DNA of 64,000 bases from Pseudomonas violetae (GCF_023072615.1 NZ_JAKNRW010000024.1:1-64000); one strand, 5' to 3'; shown: positions 51,220 to 60,515, counted from the first letter of the stretch. Notes: generated by a model not told the origin, from the letters alone. A program made the numbers and translations.

Positions 51220-52497
51220 ATGTTTCAGAAGAACTGGATAAACCGGGGTCTTTCCACCGCGGCCGTGATGGGGGTCTTCACACCGTTGCTTGCGCACGCC
51301 GATTTTGCAGATGATAGTCAGGTCAGCCTGGGCATGCGCAATTTTTACATTGACCGCGATTTCAAACAGCATGACGCGCCGAAATCACGGGTCGGCAGCT
51401 GGACCCAGGGCTTCGATTTCCGTGCTATTTCGGGTTATACCGAAGGCACGCTGCAGTTCGGCCTGGACCTTTCGGCCCAGTACGCCTATCGCCTGGATGG
51501 TGGGGGAGGTCGTGGTCCAGACACGATCATTCCCTACGACACCAGCAAGGGCGAGCAGGTCCGCGACTACGGTCGTGCGGCGTTGACCGGTAAGGTTCGT
51601 TATAACAAGACTGAACTCAAGGTCGGTGAACTTCGACCGACCTTGCCGGTGGCCTATATAGATGATTCCCGGCAGTTGATCACTACGTATCACGGCGTGC
51701 AGCTCGAATCCAAGGAAGTGGACAACCTGACGCTGACCGGCGGGCGCTTTACCGAGATCAGTTCCCGGGAGTCTTCCGACAGGGAGAAAATGTATCTGTT
51801 CAATGGTCCCAATGTTAAACGGCGCAGTGACGGTTTGAATTTCGGGGGTGCCACTTATGCATTCACCCCGAACTTGTCCGGTACTTATTTCTTCGGGCAA
51901 TTGGAAGATATCTACAAACAGCACTATCTGGGGTTGACCTACAACCATGACCTGGGGGCCGGTTACGGTTTGAAGACCGACCTGCGTTATTTCAATAACA
52001 GTGAAGACGGCAAAGCGCTGTATGGCGATATCGACAACAAATCCTACGGGATCATGACCACCCTGAAAAAGGGCGCCCATGCCTTCGGTGTCGGTTATCA
52101 GCGCATGCTCGGCGAATCGACGTTCCCGACGCTGAACGGCTATGCGCCGCAACCTTATCTGGTGAACTGGTCGACCGTGGCCTTCGTCAAACCGAACGAA
52201 AGTTCCTGGCAGTTGCGTTACGACTACAACTTCGCGGGCATGGGTTTGCCGGGGCTTAAGTTCATGACCCGTTACATGCGCGGCACCGGAGTCGACCGCG
52301 GCAGCAATGCCCTCGACCAGAACGTCGAAAGCGAGCGCAATATCGTGCTCGGTTATGTGGTGCAAAGCGGCGCGCTCAAGGACGTGGGTTTTGAATGGCG
52401 TCGCATCGACGTCAAGACACGTTATGGCAATGGCAATGCGTCCGGCCCGGACTATCAGGAAAACCGCCTGATCACCACTTACACCTGGAAGTTCTGA
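51220..52497 (+). CDS. OprD-family outer-membrane porin
   Basis: A 425-residue porin. A signal peptide ends near TPLLAHA-DFADD, and the mature chain is a chain of amphipathic strands in the OprD style (SLGMRNFYIDRDFK, RVGSWTQGFDFRAISGYTEG, RLITTYTWKF with a C-terminal Phe for BAM recognition). OprD porins in Pseudomonas take up amino acids, aromatic acids and other small compounds. It follows iac on the same strand, so IAA or a related aromatic acid is a plausible cargo. AAGGA precedes the ATG. Confidence 0.9.
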   Translation: MFQKNWINRGLSTAAVMGVFTPLLAHADFADDSQVSLGMRNFYIDRDFKQHDAPKSRVGSWTQGFDFRAISGYTEGTLQFGLDLSAQYAYRLDGGGGRGPDTIIPYDTSKGEQVRDYGRAALTGKVRYNKTELKVGELRPTLPVAYIDDSRQLITTYHGVQLESKEVDNLTLTGGRFTEISSRESSDREKMYLFNGPNVKRRSDGLNFGGATYAFTPNLSGTYFFGQLEDIYKQHYLGLTYNHDLGAGYGLKTDLRYFNNSEDGKALYGDIDNKSYGIMTTLKKGAHAFGVGYQRMLGESTFPTLNGYAPQPYLVNWSTVAFVKPNESSWQLRYDYNFAGMGLPGLKFMTRYMRGTGVDRGSNALDQNVESERNIVLGYVVQSGALKDVGFEWRRIDVKTRYGNGNASGPDYQENRLITTYTWKF

Positions 52498-52523
52498 GGG
52501 CCTGCGGGAACCGTTCGCAGCTT

Positions 52524-52566
52524 CCAACACTGCCCGCGCATCGGGCAGTGTTGGCCAGCGTTTTTC
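52524..52566 (+). terminator. Terminator after the porin gene
   Basis: A perfect 13-bp stem CCAACACTGCCCG (52524-52536) with CGGGCAGTGTTGG (52542-52554), a 5-nt loop, then a T run (52561-52565). It separates the porin from the next set of genes. Confidence 0.9.
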
Positions 52567-52621
52567 CTTAGCCCGGACCGCTCCTCCCGGGCATTTTTTT
52601 GCTCTGTTCAAAGGATTGTTT

Positions 52622-53809
52622 ATGCGGCGTTTCCATACCGGCACCGACCTCAGTCGGGTGCACAGCATTGCCGAACTGGCCGACATGGCTCAACGACGCC
52701 TGCCGTATTTCGCGTGGGAATACCTCAACGGCGGGGCCGAAGCCGAGCTGACACTGCAGGATAATCTCGAGGCCTTCCGTGGTTATGGGCTGCACGCCAG
52801 AGCCATGGTGCCGTGCCATGCCCCGGATACTTCGCGTCTGGTGATGGGCCAGGTGCTGCCCCTGCCGATGCTGATCGGGCCGACCGGTTACAACGGCCTG
52901 CTGCATCGCGATGCCGACATTCACCTGGCCAGGGCGGCGACGGCCAGAGGTTTGCCGTTCACCTTGAGTACTGCGTCCAACACCTCACTTGAGAAGCTTG
53001 TTGCCGCGGCACCGGGGGTTGACCTGTGGTTCCAGCTGTACGCCATGCGCGATCCTCAGGTGCAGAAGGATTTGCTGCAGCGCGCCAGCGCTGTCGGTTG
53101 CCGGACGCTGGTGTTGACCTGTGACGCAATGGTGCTGGGCAATCGCGAATGGGATCGGCGCAGTTTTGCCAGGCCGCGACAGCTGTCGTGGCGCAACAAA
53201 TTCGACGTGGTCCGGCACCCGCGCTGGCTCAAGCAGACACTGTGGCCGTCGGGCATGCCAGGCATGGGCAACCTCGAACCTTACCTACCAGCGAGTGAAC
53301 GCAACGCCCTGGGGTCGATGGCGTTTATCGGCAAGCAAATGGACACTTTGCTCGACTGGGACACGCTGGCCCGTCTGCGCGAGCATTGGAGCGGCCGACT
53401 GTTGCTCAAGGGTGTATTGCATCCGGCGGATGTGGAGCGCGCCATTGCGCTGGGCCTCGATGGCGTGGTGGTTTCCAACCATGGCGGCCGTCAACTGGAT
53501 GGCGCCTTGAGCAGCCTCGACGCACTGGCGGCCATCGCGCCCCAGGCCCAAGGCAAACTCAGCCTGCTGCTCGACGGCGGCATTCGCCGTGGCAGCGATA
53601 TCGTCAAGGCGCTGGCCCTTGGGGTCGATGCGGTCATGCTCGGCCGCTCCACGCTCTACGGCGTGGCCGTGGCAGGCGAACCCGGTGTCACCCGGGCCCT
53701 GGATCTATTGAGCGAAGAACTGGTGCGGACCATGAACCTGATGGGCTGCACCCACCTCAACCACCTGGACCGCGACAGCCTGTTCCCGCGCCGGCGCGTC
53801 CCACGATGA
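52622..53809 (+). CDS. FMN-dependent alpha-hydroxyacid dehydrogenase/oxidase
   Basis: A 395-residue FMN enzyme of the LldD/mandelate dehydrogenase/glycolate oxidase family. The catalytic His287 is in SNHGGRQLDGA, with FMN-binding LDGGIRRGSDIVKALALGVDAVMLGR after it and the N-terminal PYFAWEYLNGGAEAE. It oxidises an L-2-hydroxyacid to the 2-oxo acid. Sequence alone does not separate lactate, mandelate or other substrates. AAGGA lies 6 nt before ATG 52622. It heads a four-gene set with an opine-type dehydrogenase. Confidence 0.9.
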   Translation: MRRFHTGTDLSRVHSIAELADMAQRRLPYFAWEYLNGGAEAELTLQDNLEAFRGYGLHARAMVPCHAPDTSRLVMGQVLPLPMLIGPTGYNGLLHRDADIHLARAATARGLPFTLSTASNTSLEKLVAAAPGVDLWFQLYAMRDPQVQKDLLQRASAVGCRTLVLTCDAMVLGNREWDRRSFARPRQLSWRNKFDVVRHPRWLKQTLWPSGMPGMGNLEPYLPASERNALGSMAFIGKQMDTLLDWDTLARLREHWSGRLLLKGVLHPADVERAIALGLDGVVVSNHGGRQLDGALSSLDALAAIAPQAQGKLSLLLDGGIRRGSDIVKALALGVDAVMLGRSTLYGVAVAGEPGVTRALDLLSEELVRTMNLMGCTHLNHLDRDSLFPRRRVPR

Positions 53810-53968
53810 TCTGAACATCCACACCCATTCTGTAGGACCGAGGCCGATTGTGGCGCCCAGTGCGGCGCGGGGGATTGCTTTGCACAATCGGAATCAGGTT
53901 TGCGCGTTTCGGCCAGTGAAACCCCGGGGCCGTTGCTAGGATCGAGGCTCTTCTACAGGAGTGTACTC

Positions 53969-55075
53969 ATGAATATCAGTGTTATCGGCGGTGGGCATGG
54001 TTGCTATGCGGCAGCCATAGAGTTGGTGGAAAAAGGCCATGCGGTACGTCTGTGGCGCCGTGACAGTGCCGCACTGGAAACCTTGCAAGGCCTCGGTCAT
54101 CTACTGGTGCGCGACTTTCGTGGCGAGCGCAAAGTAAGCCTGGGCCAGCCCGGTGACGGCCTGAGCCTGACGTTCGACCTGGCACACGCCGTGGTCGATG
54201 CGCAGTTGCTGGTCATCGCTTTGCCCTCGACCACCCACCAGGACCTCGCCACTGAACTCGCGCCGCTGCTGCGCGACGGACAAGTGGTTTTCCTGCCACC
54301 GGGCACGTTCGGTAGCATGGTGTTCGCCCAAGCGATGGCCAAGGTCGGCAACCACGCTGAAGTGGCGTTCGCCGAAACCGGCACCTTGCCCTATCTGGCG
54401 CGCAAGCATGGCGCTAATCGGGTAGTGATCAGCGGCTATGCGACACGTCTGCCAACCGGGGTTTTCCCGAGTCGTCTGGGCGAGTCTGCGTTTGCCGTAC
54501 TGCGCGAGGCTTACCCCAGCGTCGAGCCAATCGAGGATGCCCTGAGCGGCGCACTGATGAACGCCGGGCCGATCATTCATCCGCCGTTGATCCTGATGAA
54601 CGCAGGGCCCCTCGAACATTTCGACACCTGGGATATTCACAACGAAGGCACCGTCCCTTCGATCCGACGTGTGACCAATGCCCTCGACGCCGAACGCATC
54701 GCCGTGCGTGAAGCGTTGGGCTATGGCGCACCGCATTTCCCGCTGGCCGATCACTATGCCACTGAAGGCGATGAGTGGATGTATGGTCGTGGAGCTCACG
54801 GCAAACTCACTGACAGCGGCGACTGGCGCGAAGATATCGACCTGCAAAAGCACCGCTACATGCTTGAAGACACGCGCCTGGGCCTGTCGTTTCTGGTGTC
54901 GGTGGGGCGCTGGGCCGGCGTGCCGACCCCGGTGGCCCAGGGCCTGCTGAGTGTGGCCTCGGCGGTCAGCGGCATCGACCTGTATGCCCAGGGCCGAACC
55001 CTGGAAAACCTCGGCCTTGATCAACTCAGCCGCAGCCAGATGACGCAGTACCTCTGCCAGGGGTTGCCAGCATGA
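53969..55075 (+). CDS. NAD/NADP octopine/nopaline-type (opine) dehydrogenase
   Basis: A 368-residue oxidoreductase: Rossmann loop VIGGGHGCYAAAIELVEKG, and the C-terminal opine-dehydrogenase domain (ALMNAGPIIHPPLILMNAG and TWDIHNEGTVPSIRRVTNALDAERIAVREALG in parts, His probably catalytic). The family reversibly joins an amino acid and a 2-oxo acid by reductive amination. Placed after a 2-oxo-acid-forming enzyme, it may use that product. AGGAG lies before ATG 53969; the stop overlaps the next gene (ATGA). Confidence 0.87.
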   Translation: MNISVIGGGHGCYAAAIELVEKGHAVRLWRRDSAALETLQGLGHLLVRDFRGERKVSLGQPGDGLSLTFDLAHAVVDAQLLVIALPSTTHQDLATELAPLLRDGQVVFLPPGTFGSMVFAQAMAKVGNHAEVAFAETGTLPYLARKHGANRVVISGYATRLPTGVFPSRLGESAFAVLREAYPSVEPIEDALSGALMNAGPIIHPPLILMNAGPLEHFDTWDIHNEGTVPSIRRVTNALDAERIAVREALGYGAPHFPLADHYATEGDEWMYGRGAHGKLTDSGDWREDIDLQKHRYMLEDTRLGLSFLVSVGRWAGVPTPVAQGLLSVASAVSGIDLYAQGRTLENLGLDQLSRSQMTQYLCQGLPA

Positions 55076-56070
55076 GTGTCGACCTGCAAGGCATCTGCAT
55101 CGTCGGTGCCGGACGCATGGGCGAAGGCATTGCCTTGGCGTTCATGTTCGCCGGGCTGCCGGTGACCCTGATCGACATCAAACCACGAGACGCGGCGGCG
55201 CAGGCACGTTACTTCAGCGAGGTCGAAGACCATTTGCGTGGCGAATTGGCGACGCTGGTGCGCCTCGGTTCACTGGACGCTGCACAAGCCGAGCAAGCGA
55301 TGAGCCATGTGCGTCTGTGCAACCGCGAGGGCAGTGGCGCCTATCTGCAAGACGCCGCAGTGGTGTTTGAGGCCGTGCCGGAATTGCTCGAACTCAAGAC
55401 CCTAACCTTTGCCTGGTTGAGCCAGGCGTGCGCCGCTCAAACCGTGATCGCATCTACTACTTCAACCTTCCTGGTGACGCAACTGGCGGCGCTGGTCACC
55501 CATCCGCAGCGTTTCGTCAACGCCCACTGGTTGAACCCGGCATTCCTCATGCCGCTTGTGGAAGTCAGCCGCAGCGAAGCCACCTGCCCGCAGGTGCTGC
55601 AGCGCCTGATGGTCCTGCTCAAGCGCATCGGCAAAGTCCCGGTGCAGTGCTCCCCGGCCGCAGGTTATATCGTGCCGAGAATCCAGGCGCTGGCGATGAA
55701 CGAAGCGGCACGCATGGTCGAGGAGGGCGTGGCCAGCGCCGATGACATCGACACAGCGATTCGTGTCGGTTTTGGCCTGCGTTTCTCGGTCCTGGGGATG
55801 CTCGAATTTATCGACTGGGGTGGCGGCGACATTCTGTTCTATGCCTCGCACTACCTGGCGCAAGCCATCGATCCGCGCTTCCTGCCGCCTCAGGTCATCG
55901 CCGACAACATGGCGCAAGGGCGCAACGGGCTGCGCGAGGGGCACGGGTTTTATGACTACCAGGACGTAGACCTGGAAGCCTACAAATTGCAGAGGCTGGG
56001 TGAGTTCACCCGCAAGCTAGAGTTGATGGGGTTGTCGCCGGTGTTCAATGGCGGGGTGACAACGTCCTGA
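55072..56070 (+). CDS. 3-hydroxyacyl-CoA dehydrogenase-family protein
   Basis: A 332-residue oxidoreductase of the 3-hydroxyacyl-CoA dehydrogenase fold: IVGAGRMGEGIALAFMFAG cofactor loop, VFEAVPELLELK, catalytic His in VNAHWLNPAFLMPLVEV (the HFFNP-like motif), and the C-terminal helical domain with VGFGLRFSVLGMLEFIDWGG. Single-domain members oxidise short hydroxyacyl-CoA or hydroxy acids such as L-gulonate or carnitine. Coupled to the opine-type gene by a 4-bp overlap. Confidence 0.88.
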   Translation: MSVDLQGICIVGAGRMGEGIALAFMFAGLPVTLIDIKPRDAAAQARYFSEVEDHLRGELATLVRLGSLDAAQAEQAMSHVRLCNREGSGAYLQDAAVVFEAVPELLELKTLTFAWLSQACAAQTVIASTTSTFLVTQLAALVTHPQRFVNAHWLNPAFLMPLVEVSRSEATCPQVLQRLMVLLKRIGKVPVQCSPAAGYIVPRIQALAMNEAARMVEEGVASADDIDTAIRVGFGLRFSVLGMLEFIDWGGGDILFYASHYLAQAIDPRFLPPQVIADNMAQGRNGLREGHGFYDYQDVDLEAYKLQRLGEFTRKLELMGLSPVFNGGVTTS

Positions 56071-56118
56071 GCACGGAGCTGGAGCAGGATCGCTTCAGGT
56101 TCACACTCTGATTTACCC

Positions 56119-56148
56119 AACCGACGCGCCACACCGGCTGCGTCGGTT
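56119..56148. other. Intergenic hairpin before NIPSNAP gene
   Basis: AACCGACGC (56119-56127) pairs perfectly with GCGTCGGTT (56140-56148) around a 12-nt loop. No T run follows. It may be a weak terminator or a message-stabilising element. Confidence 0.4.
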
Positions 56149-56180
56149 AACGAACTGTCTGGTCTTAAATCGAGGTTGTC

Positions 56181-56804
56181 ATGAAGCTGTACGAATTGAT
56201 CACGTTCACCGTGCGCGTGCGCACCGTTGCCACGGCCATGGAATGTCTGGAGCAGAAACTGCGCAGCGCGAATGCGGGTGGCGAATTGATGGGTTGCTGG
56301 GCTTCGGAGATCGGCCCGCTGAATCAGATTGCAGTACTGCGCGGTTTCACCGACGAGGCATCGCGCCAGGCTGAGCGTGAACGGTATCTGTCGAGCGCCG
56401 ATGCGTTTGGCATCGAGGCGTACTTACTGAACATGCGCGTGGAAAACTACAGCCTGTTTCCCTTTATCGAGCCGTTACCAGCCGGACGTCACGGGCCGTT
56501 CTACGAACTGCGCATGTACGACCTGGTGCCGTCGGGCCTGGCACCGACGATAGAGGGTTGGAAAAAAGCCGTCACACCCAGAACCGCCGAGCAGTACTCC
56601 CCGGTGTATGCGGCCTTTTACGCCACCGACGGTCAGTTGCCCCGGTACTTGCACATCTGGCCCTATGCCTCGCTCGAACAACGCCTGGATGTGCGCACCC
56701 GCGCCGTGAAAGACGGCGTCTGGCCGCCGGAAAACTCAGGGCCGCAGTTGCTCGATATGCATTCGACGATTTATCTGCCGGCGAGTTTTTCGCCGCTGCA
56801 ATGA
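56181..56804 (+). CDS. NIPSNAP-family protein
   Basis: A 207-residue protein with two dimeric alpha/beta-barrel-like repeats: YELITFTVRVRTVATAMECLE in the first and YELRMYDLVPSGLAPTIEGWKKAV in the second, both typical of NIPSNAP domains. These domains occur in small-molecule catabolic clusters but lack a defined general reaction. Gene spacing (110 bp after the dehydrogenase, with a hairpin) leaves it uncertain whether it is in the same transcript. It is convergent with the second transporter operon. Confidence 0.85.
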   Translation: MKLYELITFTVRVRTVATAMECLEQKLRSANAGGELMGCWASEIGPLNQIAVLRGFTDEASRQAERERYLSSADAFGIEAYLLNMRVENYSLFPFIEPLPAGRHGPFYELRMYDLVPSGLAPTIEGWKKAVTPRTAEQYSPVYAAFYATDGQLPRYLHIWPYASLEQRLDVRTRAVKDGVWPPENSGPQLLDMHSTIYLPASFSPLQ

Positions 56805-56849
56805 GCCGGGCAAGCCAGCGGCCACGGCAGGGACTGTGAACCACTCTCT

Positions 56850-57536
56850 TCAAACCCCCAGATAACGCCGGGATAACTCCGGCGTATCAGCCAGCTGCCC
56901 CGGCGTCCCACTCCACACCTGTCGCCCCTTTTCGATAATGTGGTGACAGTCGACCACCCGCGCCATTTCCTTGAGGTTCTTGTCGATCACCAGGATCGTC
57001 TCACCCTCGGCCTTCAAACTCGCCAGGCAGCTCCAGATGGTTTCGCGAATGATCGGCGCCAGGCCCTCGGTGGCCTCGTCGAGAATCAATAGTTGCGGAT
57101 TGGTCAACAAGGCGCGGGCGACCACCATCATCTGCTGTTCGCCACCGGAGAGGGTCTTCGACAATTGCTCCTGCCGTTCCTGCAAACGCGGAAACAGCGC
57201 GTAGATCCGCGCCAGGTCCCACTTGCCCCGGGTCGCAGTAGCCAGCAGATTCTCCCGCACACTCAGGCTGCCAAAACCGCGCCGGCCCTCCGGCACCAGG
57301 CCCAATCCAGCCTGGGCGATGCGGTAGGGGGGGGCGCCGCGCATTTCCCGGCCGTGGATCAGGATACTGCCAGCGGTGGGTTTGAGCAGGCCCATGATCG
57401 ACTTGACCGTGGTGGTCTTGCCCATGCCGTTGCGCCCGATCAGCGACACCACCTGGCCTTGTTCGATTTTCAGGTGCATATCGAACAGCACCTGGCTCAG
57501 GCCATAGCCTGCCTGCAATCCACTGACTTCAAGCAT
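56850..57536 (-). CDS. LivF-type ABC ATP-binding protein (second transporter)
   Basis: A 228-residue ATPase: Walker A GRNGMGKTTTVKS, signature TLSGGEQQMMVVARAL, Walker B QLLILDEATEGLAP, switch region TILVIDKNLKEMARV. The GRNGMGK form and ATEGLAP differ from the first LivF (GPNGAGK, PSLGLAP), so the two transporters are not recent duplicates. It overlaps the LivG gene by 8 bp and is the last gene of the ant/liv operon. Confidence 0.92.
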   Translation of the reverse strand: MLEVSGLQAGYGLSQVLFDMHLKIEQGQVVSLIGRNGMGKTTTVKSIMGLLKPTAGSILIHGREMRGAPPYRIAQAGLGLVPEGRRGFGSLSVRENLLATATRGKWDLARIYALFPRLQERQEQLSKTLSGGEQQMMVVARALLTNPQLLILDEATEGLAPIIRETIWSCLASLKAEGETILVIDKNLKEMARVVDCHHIIEKGRQVWSGTPGQLADTPELSRRYLGV

Positions 57537-58278
57537 GTTCTTCTCCCAGGTAGGCGGCGCGAACTTGCGGGTCGTTGCGAACCTGCTCGACGCTGCCGGT
57601 CAAGATGGTCTGGCCATAGACTAATACGGTGATGCGGTCAGCCAGGGCGAATACGGCGTCCATGTCGTGCTCGACCAAGAGGATCGCGTATCGCCCCTTG
57701 AGCTCAAGCAACAATTGCGTCATGCGTGCCGATTCTTCAGCCCCCATTCCCGCCATGGGCTCATCGAGCAATAGCACCGAGGCTTCCTGAGCCAGGGCCA
57801 AGGCGATTTCCAGCTGTCGTCGTTCGCCGTGGGACAACTCGCTGACCAGTGCCTGGCCGCGTGCGGCCAGGCCGACACGTTGCAGGTAGTCGGCCGCCGG
57901 TTCCAGCAGGCGTTTGTCGCAACCCAGCGGCTGCCACATGCCAAACGTCTGGCCATCGCGGGCAGCGATCGCTACGGCAACGTTTTCCAGCAGGGTGAAC
58001 TCCGGATAGAGCTGGCTGACCTGGAAGGCCCGCGCCAGCCCCAGGCGGGGGCGCTGGTGCGCAGGTACGGCAGTGATGTCCTGGCCATTGAGGAAGATCC
58101 TTCCCTTGTCCGGGCGGATCTCCCCGGCGATCTGTGAAATCAGCGTGGATTTACCCGCGCCGTTCGGCCCGATGATCGCGTGCAGCTCACCCTGTGCGAT
58201 ATCAAAACTTGCACCGTTGGTGGCCTTGACCGCGCCGAAGGATTTTTCCAGGGCCTGAATCGACAGTTGTGGCTTCAT
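57529..58278 (-). CDS. LivG-type ABC ATP-binding protein (second transporter)
   Basis: A 249-residue ATPase: Walker A GPNGAGKSTLISQ, signature ELSHGERRQLEIALAL, Walker B VLLLDEPMAGMG, and LLVEHDMDAVFALADRI. The SHGERR and MAGMG signatures are typical of the LivG group found in aromatic or urea-type uptake systems. Overlaps LivM by 4 bp. Confidence 0.92.
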   Translation of the reverse strand: MKPQLSIQALEKSFGAVKATNGASFDIAQGELHAIIGPNGAGKSTLISQIAGEIRPDKGRIFLNGQDITAVPAHQRPRLGLARAFQVSQLYPEFTLLENVAVAIAARDGQTFGMWQPLGCDKRLLEPAADYLQRVGLAARGQALVSELSHGERRQLEIALALAQEASVLLLDEPMAGMGAEESARMTQLLLELKGRYAILLVEHDMDAVFALADRITVLVYGQTILTGSVEQVRNDPQVRAAYLGEEHA

Positions 58279-59291
58279 GGACGCACCTCGCTATTGGCGA
58301 TGACGGGCGTAGCCGGTGATTTGCGCCAGCGGGGGAGCGGACTGAGGAGCAGTCCGTACAGGCCTTTTTTGCCAAACAGCACCACCACCAGCAGCACCGG
58401 GCCAAAGATCAGCAACCAGTGCTCGGTCCACAGGCTCAATACCTGCTCCAGACCCAGATACACTGCGGCGCCAAGGATCGGCCCCAGCAGGGTGCCAACG
58501 CCGCCAAGAATAACCATCGCCATCAGTTCGCCGGACTTGTGCCAGGCACCCATGTCCGGGCTCACGAACATCGCATAATTGGCCCACAGAATACCGGCCA
58601 GGCCACCACCCACTCCGGCGATGACGAATGCTGTAAGCCGATACCGCAGCGGGTGCAGACCGAGGCTGACGCTGCGCCGCTCACTTTGCTTAAGGCCTCG
58701 CAGCACGTAACCGAACCGCGAGTTCACCAGCCGGCGGCAGAACAGCAGCCAGGCCACCAGCAGCCCCAGGCACAGGTAATAAAATTGCACCGGGTTATCC
58801 AGATCCAGGCCCGGCAGGGTATTTCGTTCGTTGAGCAGGATGCCGTCATCGCCGCCGTACAGCGACAGTGAGCCGAGGACGAAATACAGCATCTGGCCGA
58901 AGGCGAGGGTAATCATGATGAACTGCACGCCGCTGGTGCGCAGGGACAGATAGCCCACCACCAAGGCAAACAGCGCGCAGACCAGCAGTGAAAGCGGCCA
59001 GACGATCAGCGCGCTGCTGGAACCTTCCCAGCCCCACAACGGCATGGCCTGGGAAGTGTGAAAGCCAATAACGCCGACCACGTAGCCGCCCAGGCCGAAG
59101 AATGCCGCGTGACCGAAGCTGATCATCGCGCCGTAGCCGATCAGCAGGTCCAGGCTGGCGGCAGCCATGCCGTATATCGCCAGGCGGGTAAACAGGCTGA
59201 CCAGAAAGGGTTCGTGCAACAAGGAGGCGAGTAACGGCAAGAGGGCGAACGTCGCCAGGCACAGCAGATCGATAAGAACTCGACGGGACAT
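58275..59291 (-). CDS. LivM-type ABC permease (second transporter)
   Basis: A 338-residue permease with 8-9 hydrophobic segments: LIGYGAMISFGHAAFFGLGGYVVG, GVQFIMITLAFGQMLYFVLGSL and GELMAMVILGGVGTLLGPILGA, the usual LivM signatures. GAGGAG lies before ATG 59291; a longer in-frame ATG at 59309 overlaps the LivH stop. Here LivM is a separate chain, unlike the first transporter. Confidence 0.92.
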   Translation of the reverse strand: MSRRVLIDLLCLATFALLPLLASLLHEPFLVSLFTRLAIYGMAAASLDLLIGYGAMISFGHAAFFGLGGYVVGVIGFHTSQAMPLWGWEGSSSALIVWPLSLLVCALFALVVGYLSLRTSGVQFIMITLAFGQMLYFVLGSLSLYGGDDGILLNERNTLPGLDLDNPVQFYYLCLGLLVAWLLFCRRLVNSRFGYVLRGLKQSERRSVSLGLHPLRYRLTAFVIAGVGGGLAGILWANYAMFVSPDMGAWHKSGELMAMVILGGVGTLLGPILGAAVYLGLEQVLSLWTEHWLLIFGPVLLVVVLFGKKGLYGLLLSPLPRWRKSPATPVIANSEVRP

Positions 59292-59301
59292 GGTGTTCTC
59301 C

Positions 59302-60213
59302 TCAGGCACGGGCCGGTAGCAGGCCGCGCGGACGCACCAGCAATACGACGGCCATGACGATGTAGGCGCTGGCGGAAATCAGTCCGCCACTCAAGGTGCC
59401 GCTGACTTCGGCGGGCAACAGCTGGTCGAGCAGTTGCGGGATATACGCCCGCCCGAGACCGTCCACCATGCCGATCAGCAGGGCGCCGGCGAGCGCACCG
59501 CGCACCGAGCCGACTCCGCCGACGACGATCACCACAAAGGTGGTGATCAGGACCTTCTCGCCCATGCCGATTTCCACCGACAGCAACGGCGCCGCCATAA
59601 AGCCGGCAAGGCCGCATAACACGCAGCCAAAGACGAACACCAAGGTGTAGAGGCGTGCGATGTTCACGCCCAATGCGCCGACCATCTCATGATCATCCGC
59701 CCCGGCACGGATCAGCATGCCCAGGCGGGTGTGGTTGATCAGCAGCCACATGGCGATCGCCACCAGTGCTCCGGCCGCGATGAACAGCAGGCGGCTGACC
59801 GGGTACATCAAACCGGGCAAGACTTCGACGAAATTGCCGTACCACTCGGGAGTCGGCATGGCCGGCGGGCTGCGACCGAACAATACGGTGATCAGCTCGT
59901 TGGTGAAAAACACCACGGCCAGGGTGGCTAGCACCTGGTCGAGATGATCACGGTTGTAGAGCCTGCGCATGATGCTGGTTTCAATCAGCAGCCCGTACAG
60001 TGCCGAGCCGACAATCGCCGCCAGCCCGGCGAGCCAGAAGGAGCCGCTGGCCGATGCGGTATAGGCGGCGCAAAAGGCCCCGACCATGTAAAAGGCTCCA
60101 TGGGCCAGGTTGATGACGCCCATGATCCCGAAGATCAGGGTCAGGCCCGATGCCAGCAAAAAAAGCAGGGCGCTGTATTGCAGGCCGTTCAATATTTGTT
60201 CGAGTAACAGCAT
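59302..60213 (-). CDS. LivH-type ABC permease (second transporter)
   Basis: A 303-residue permease: LLEQILNGLQYSALLFLLASGLTLIFGIMGVINLAHGAFYM (in parts) and IVVGGVGSVRGALAGALLIGMVDG. Start ATG 60213 gives the family N-terminus; reading frames extending upstream run through REP sequence and are not coding. It is separated from its binding-protein gene by a 329-bp REP/repeat region. Confidence 0.92.
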   Translation of the reverse strand: MLLLEQILNGLQYSALLFLLASGLTLIFGIMGVINLAHGAFYMVGAFCAAYTASASGSFWLAGLAAIVGSALYGLLIETSIMRRLYNRDHLDQVLATLAVVFFTNELITVLFGRSPPAMPTPEWYGNFVEVLPGLMYPVSRLLFIAAGALVAIAMWLLINHTRLGMLIRAGADDHEMVGALGVNIARLYTLVFVFGCVLCGLAGFMAAPLLSVEIGMGEKVLITTFVVIVVGGVGSVRGALAGALLIGMVDGLGRAYIPQLLDQLLPAEVSGTLSGGLISASAYIVMAVVLLVRPRGLLPARA

Positions 60214-60332
60214 GGGGAGTCCTACGAAAAGTGCCGAAATGCTGATGACTGAGGCTGGGCAATCCTGTTGAGAAGGAGCTTGCTGTGGAGCCGGAGTTCT
60301 GTGGAGAAGGGGCATGCTGTGGAGAAGGAGTT

Positions 60333-60439
60333 CTGTGGCGAGGGAGCTTGCTCCCGCTGGGTCGCGAAGCGGCCCTCGCTCGTTAGCTTCAAAGAAGGAC
60401 TGCTGCGCAGTCCAGCGGGAGCAAGCTCCCTCGCCACAG
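60333..60439. repeat. REPIN: paired REP sequences with 28-bp perfect inverted repeats
   Basis: Two 28-bp arms (60333-60360 and 60412-60439) are perfect inverse copies. They hold the Pseudomonas REP core GGAGCTTGCTCCCGCTGG and are separated by 51 bp. Mobile REP pairs of this design are spread by RAYT transposases, not found in this window. Upstream (60260-60332) lie degenerate copies of a GTGGAGAAGGAG unit. Confidence 0.9.
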
Positions 60440-60515
60440 GACATTACCTAACTACAGAAACTCACCTTGCCCCACAGGACATTACCTAACTACAGAAACT
60501 CACCTTGCCCCACAG
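60434..60515. repeat. 38-bp tandem direct repeat
   Basis: Two identical 38-bp units (60434-60471 and 60472-60509), each beginning CCACAGGACATTACC, plus a 6-bp start of a third copy. It partly overlaps the right REP arm and looks like a local slippage or amplification product. Confidence 0.85.

Noticed and set aside
59302..60444. N-terminal extension of the second LivH to 60444
   Set aside because: The first 77 codons read through the REPIN; the family N-terminus begins at ATG 60213.
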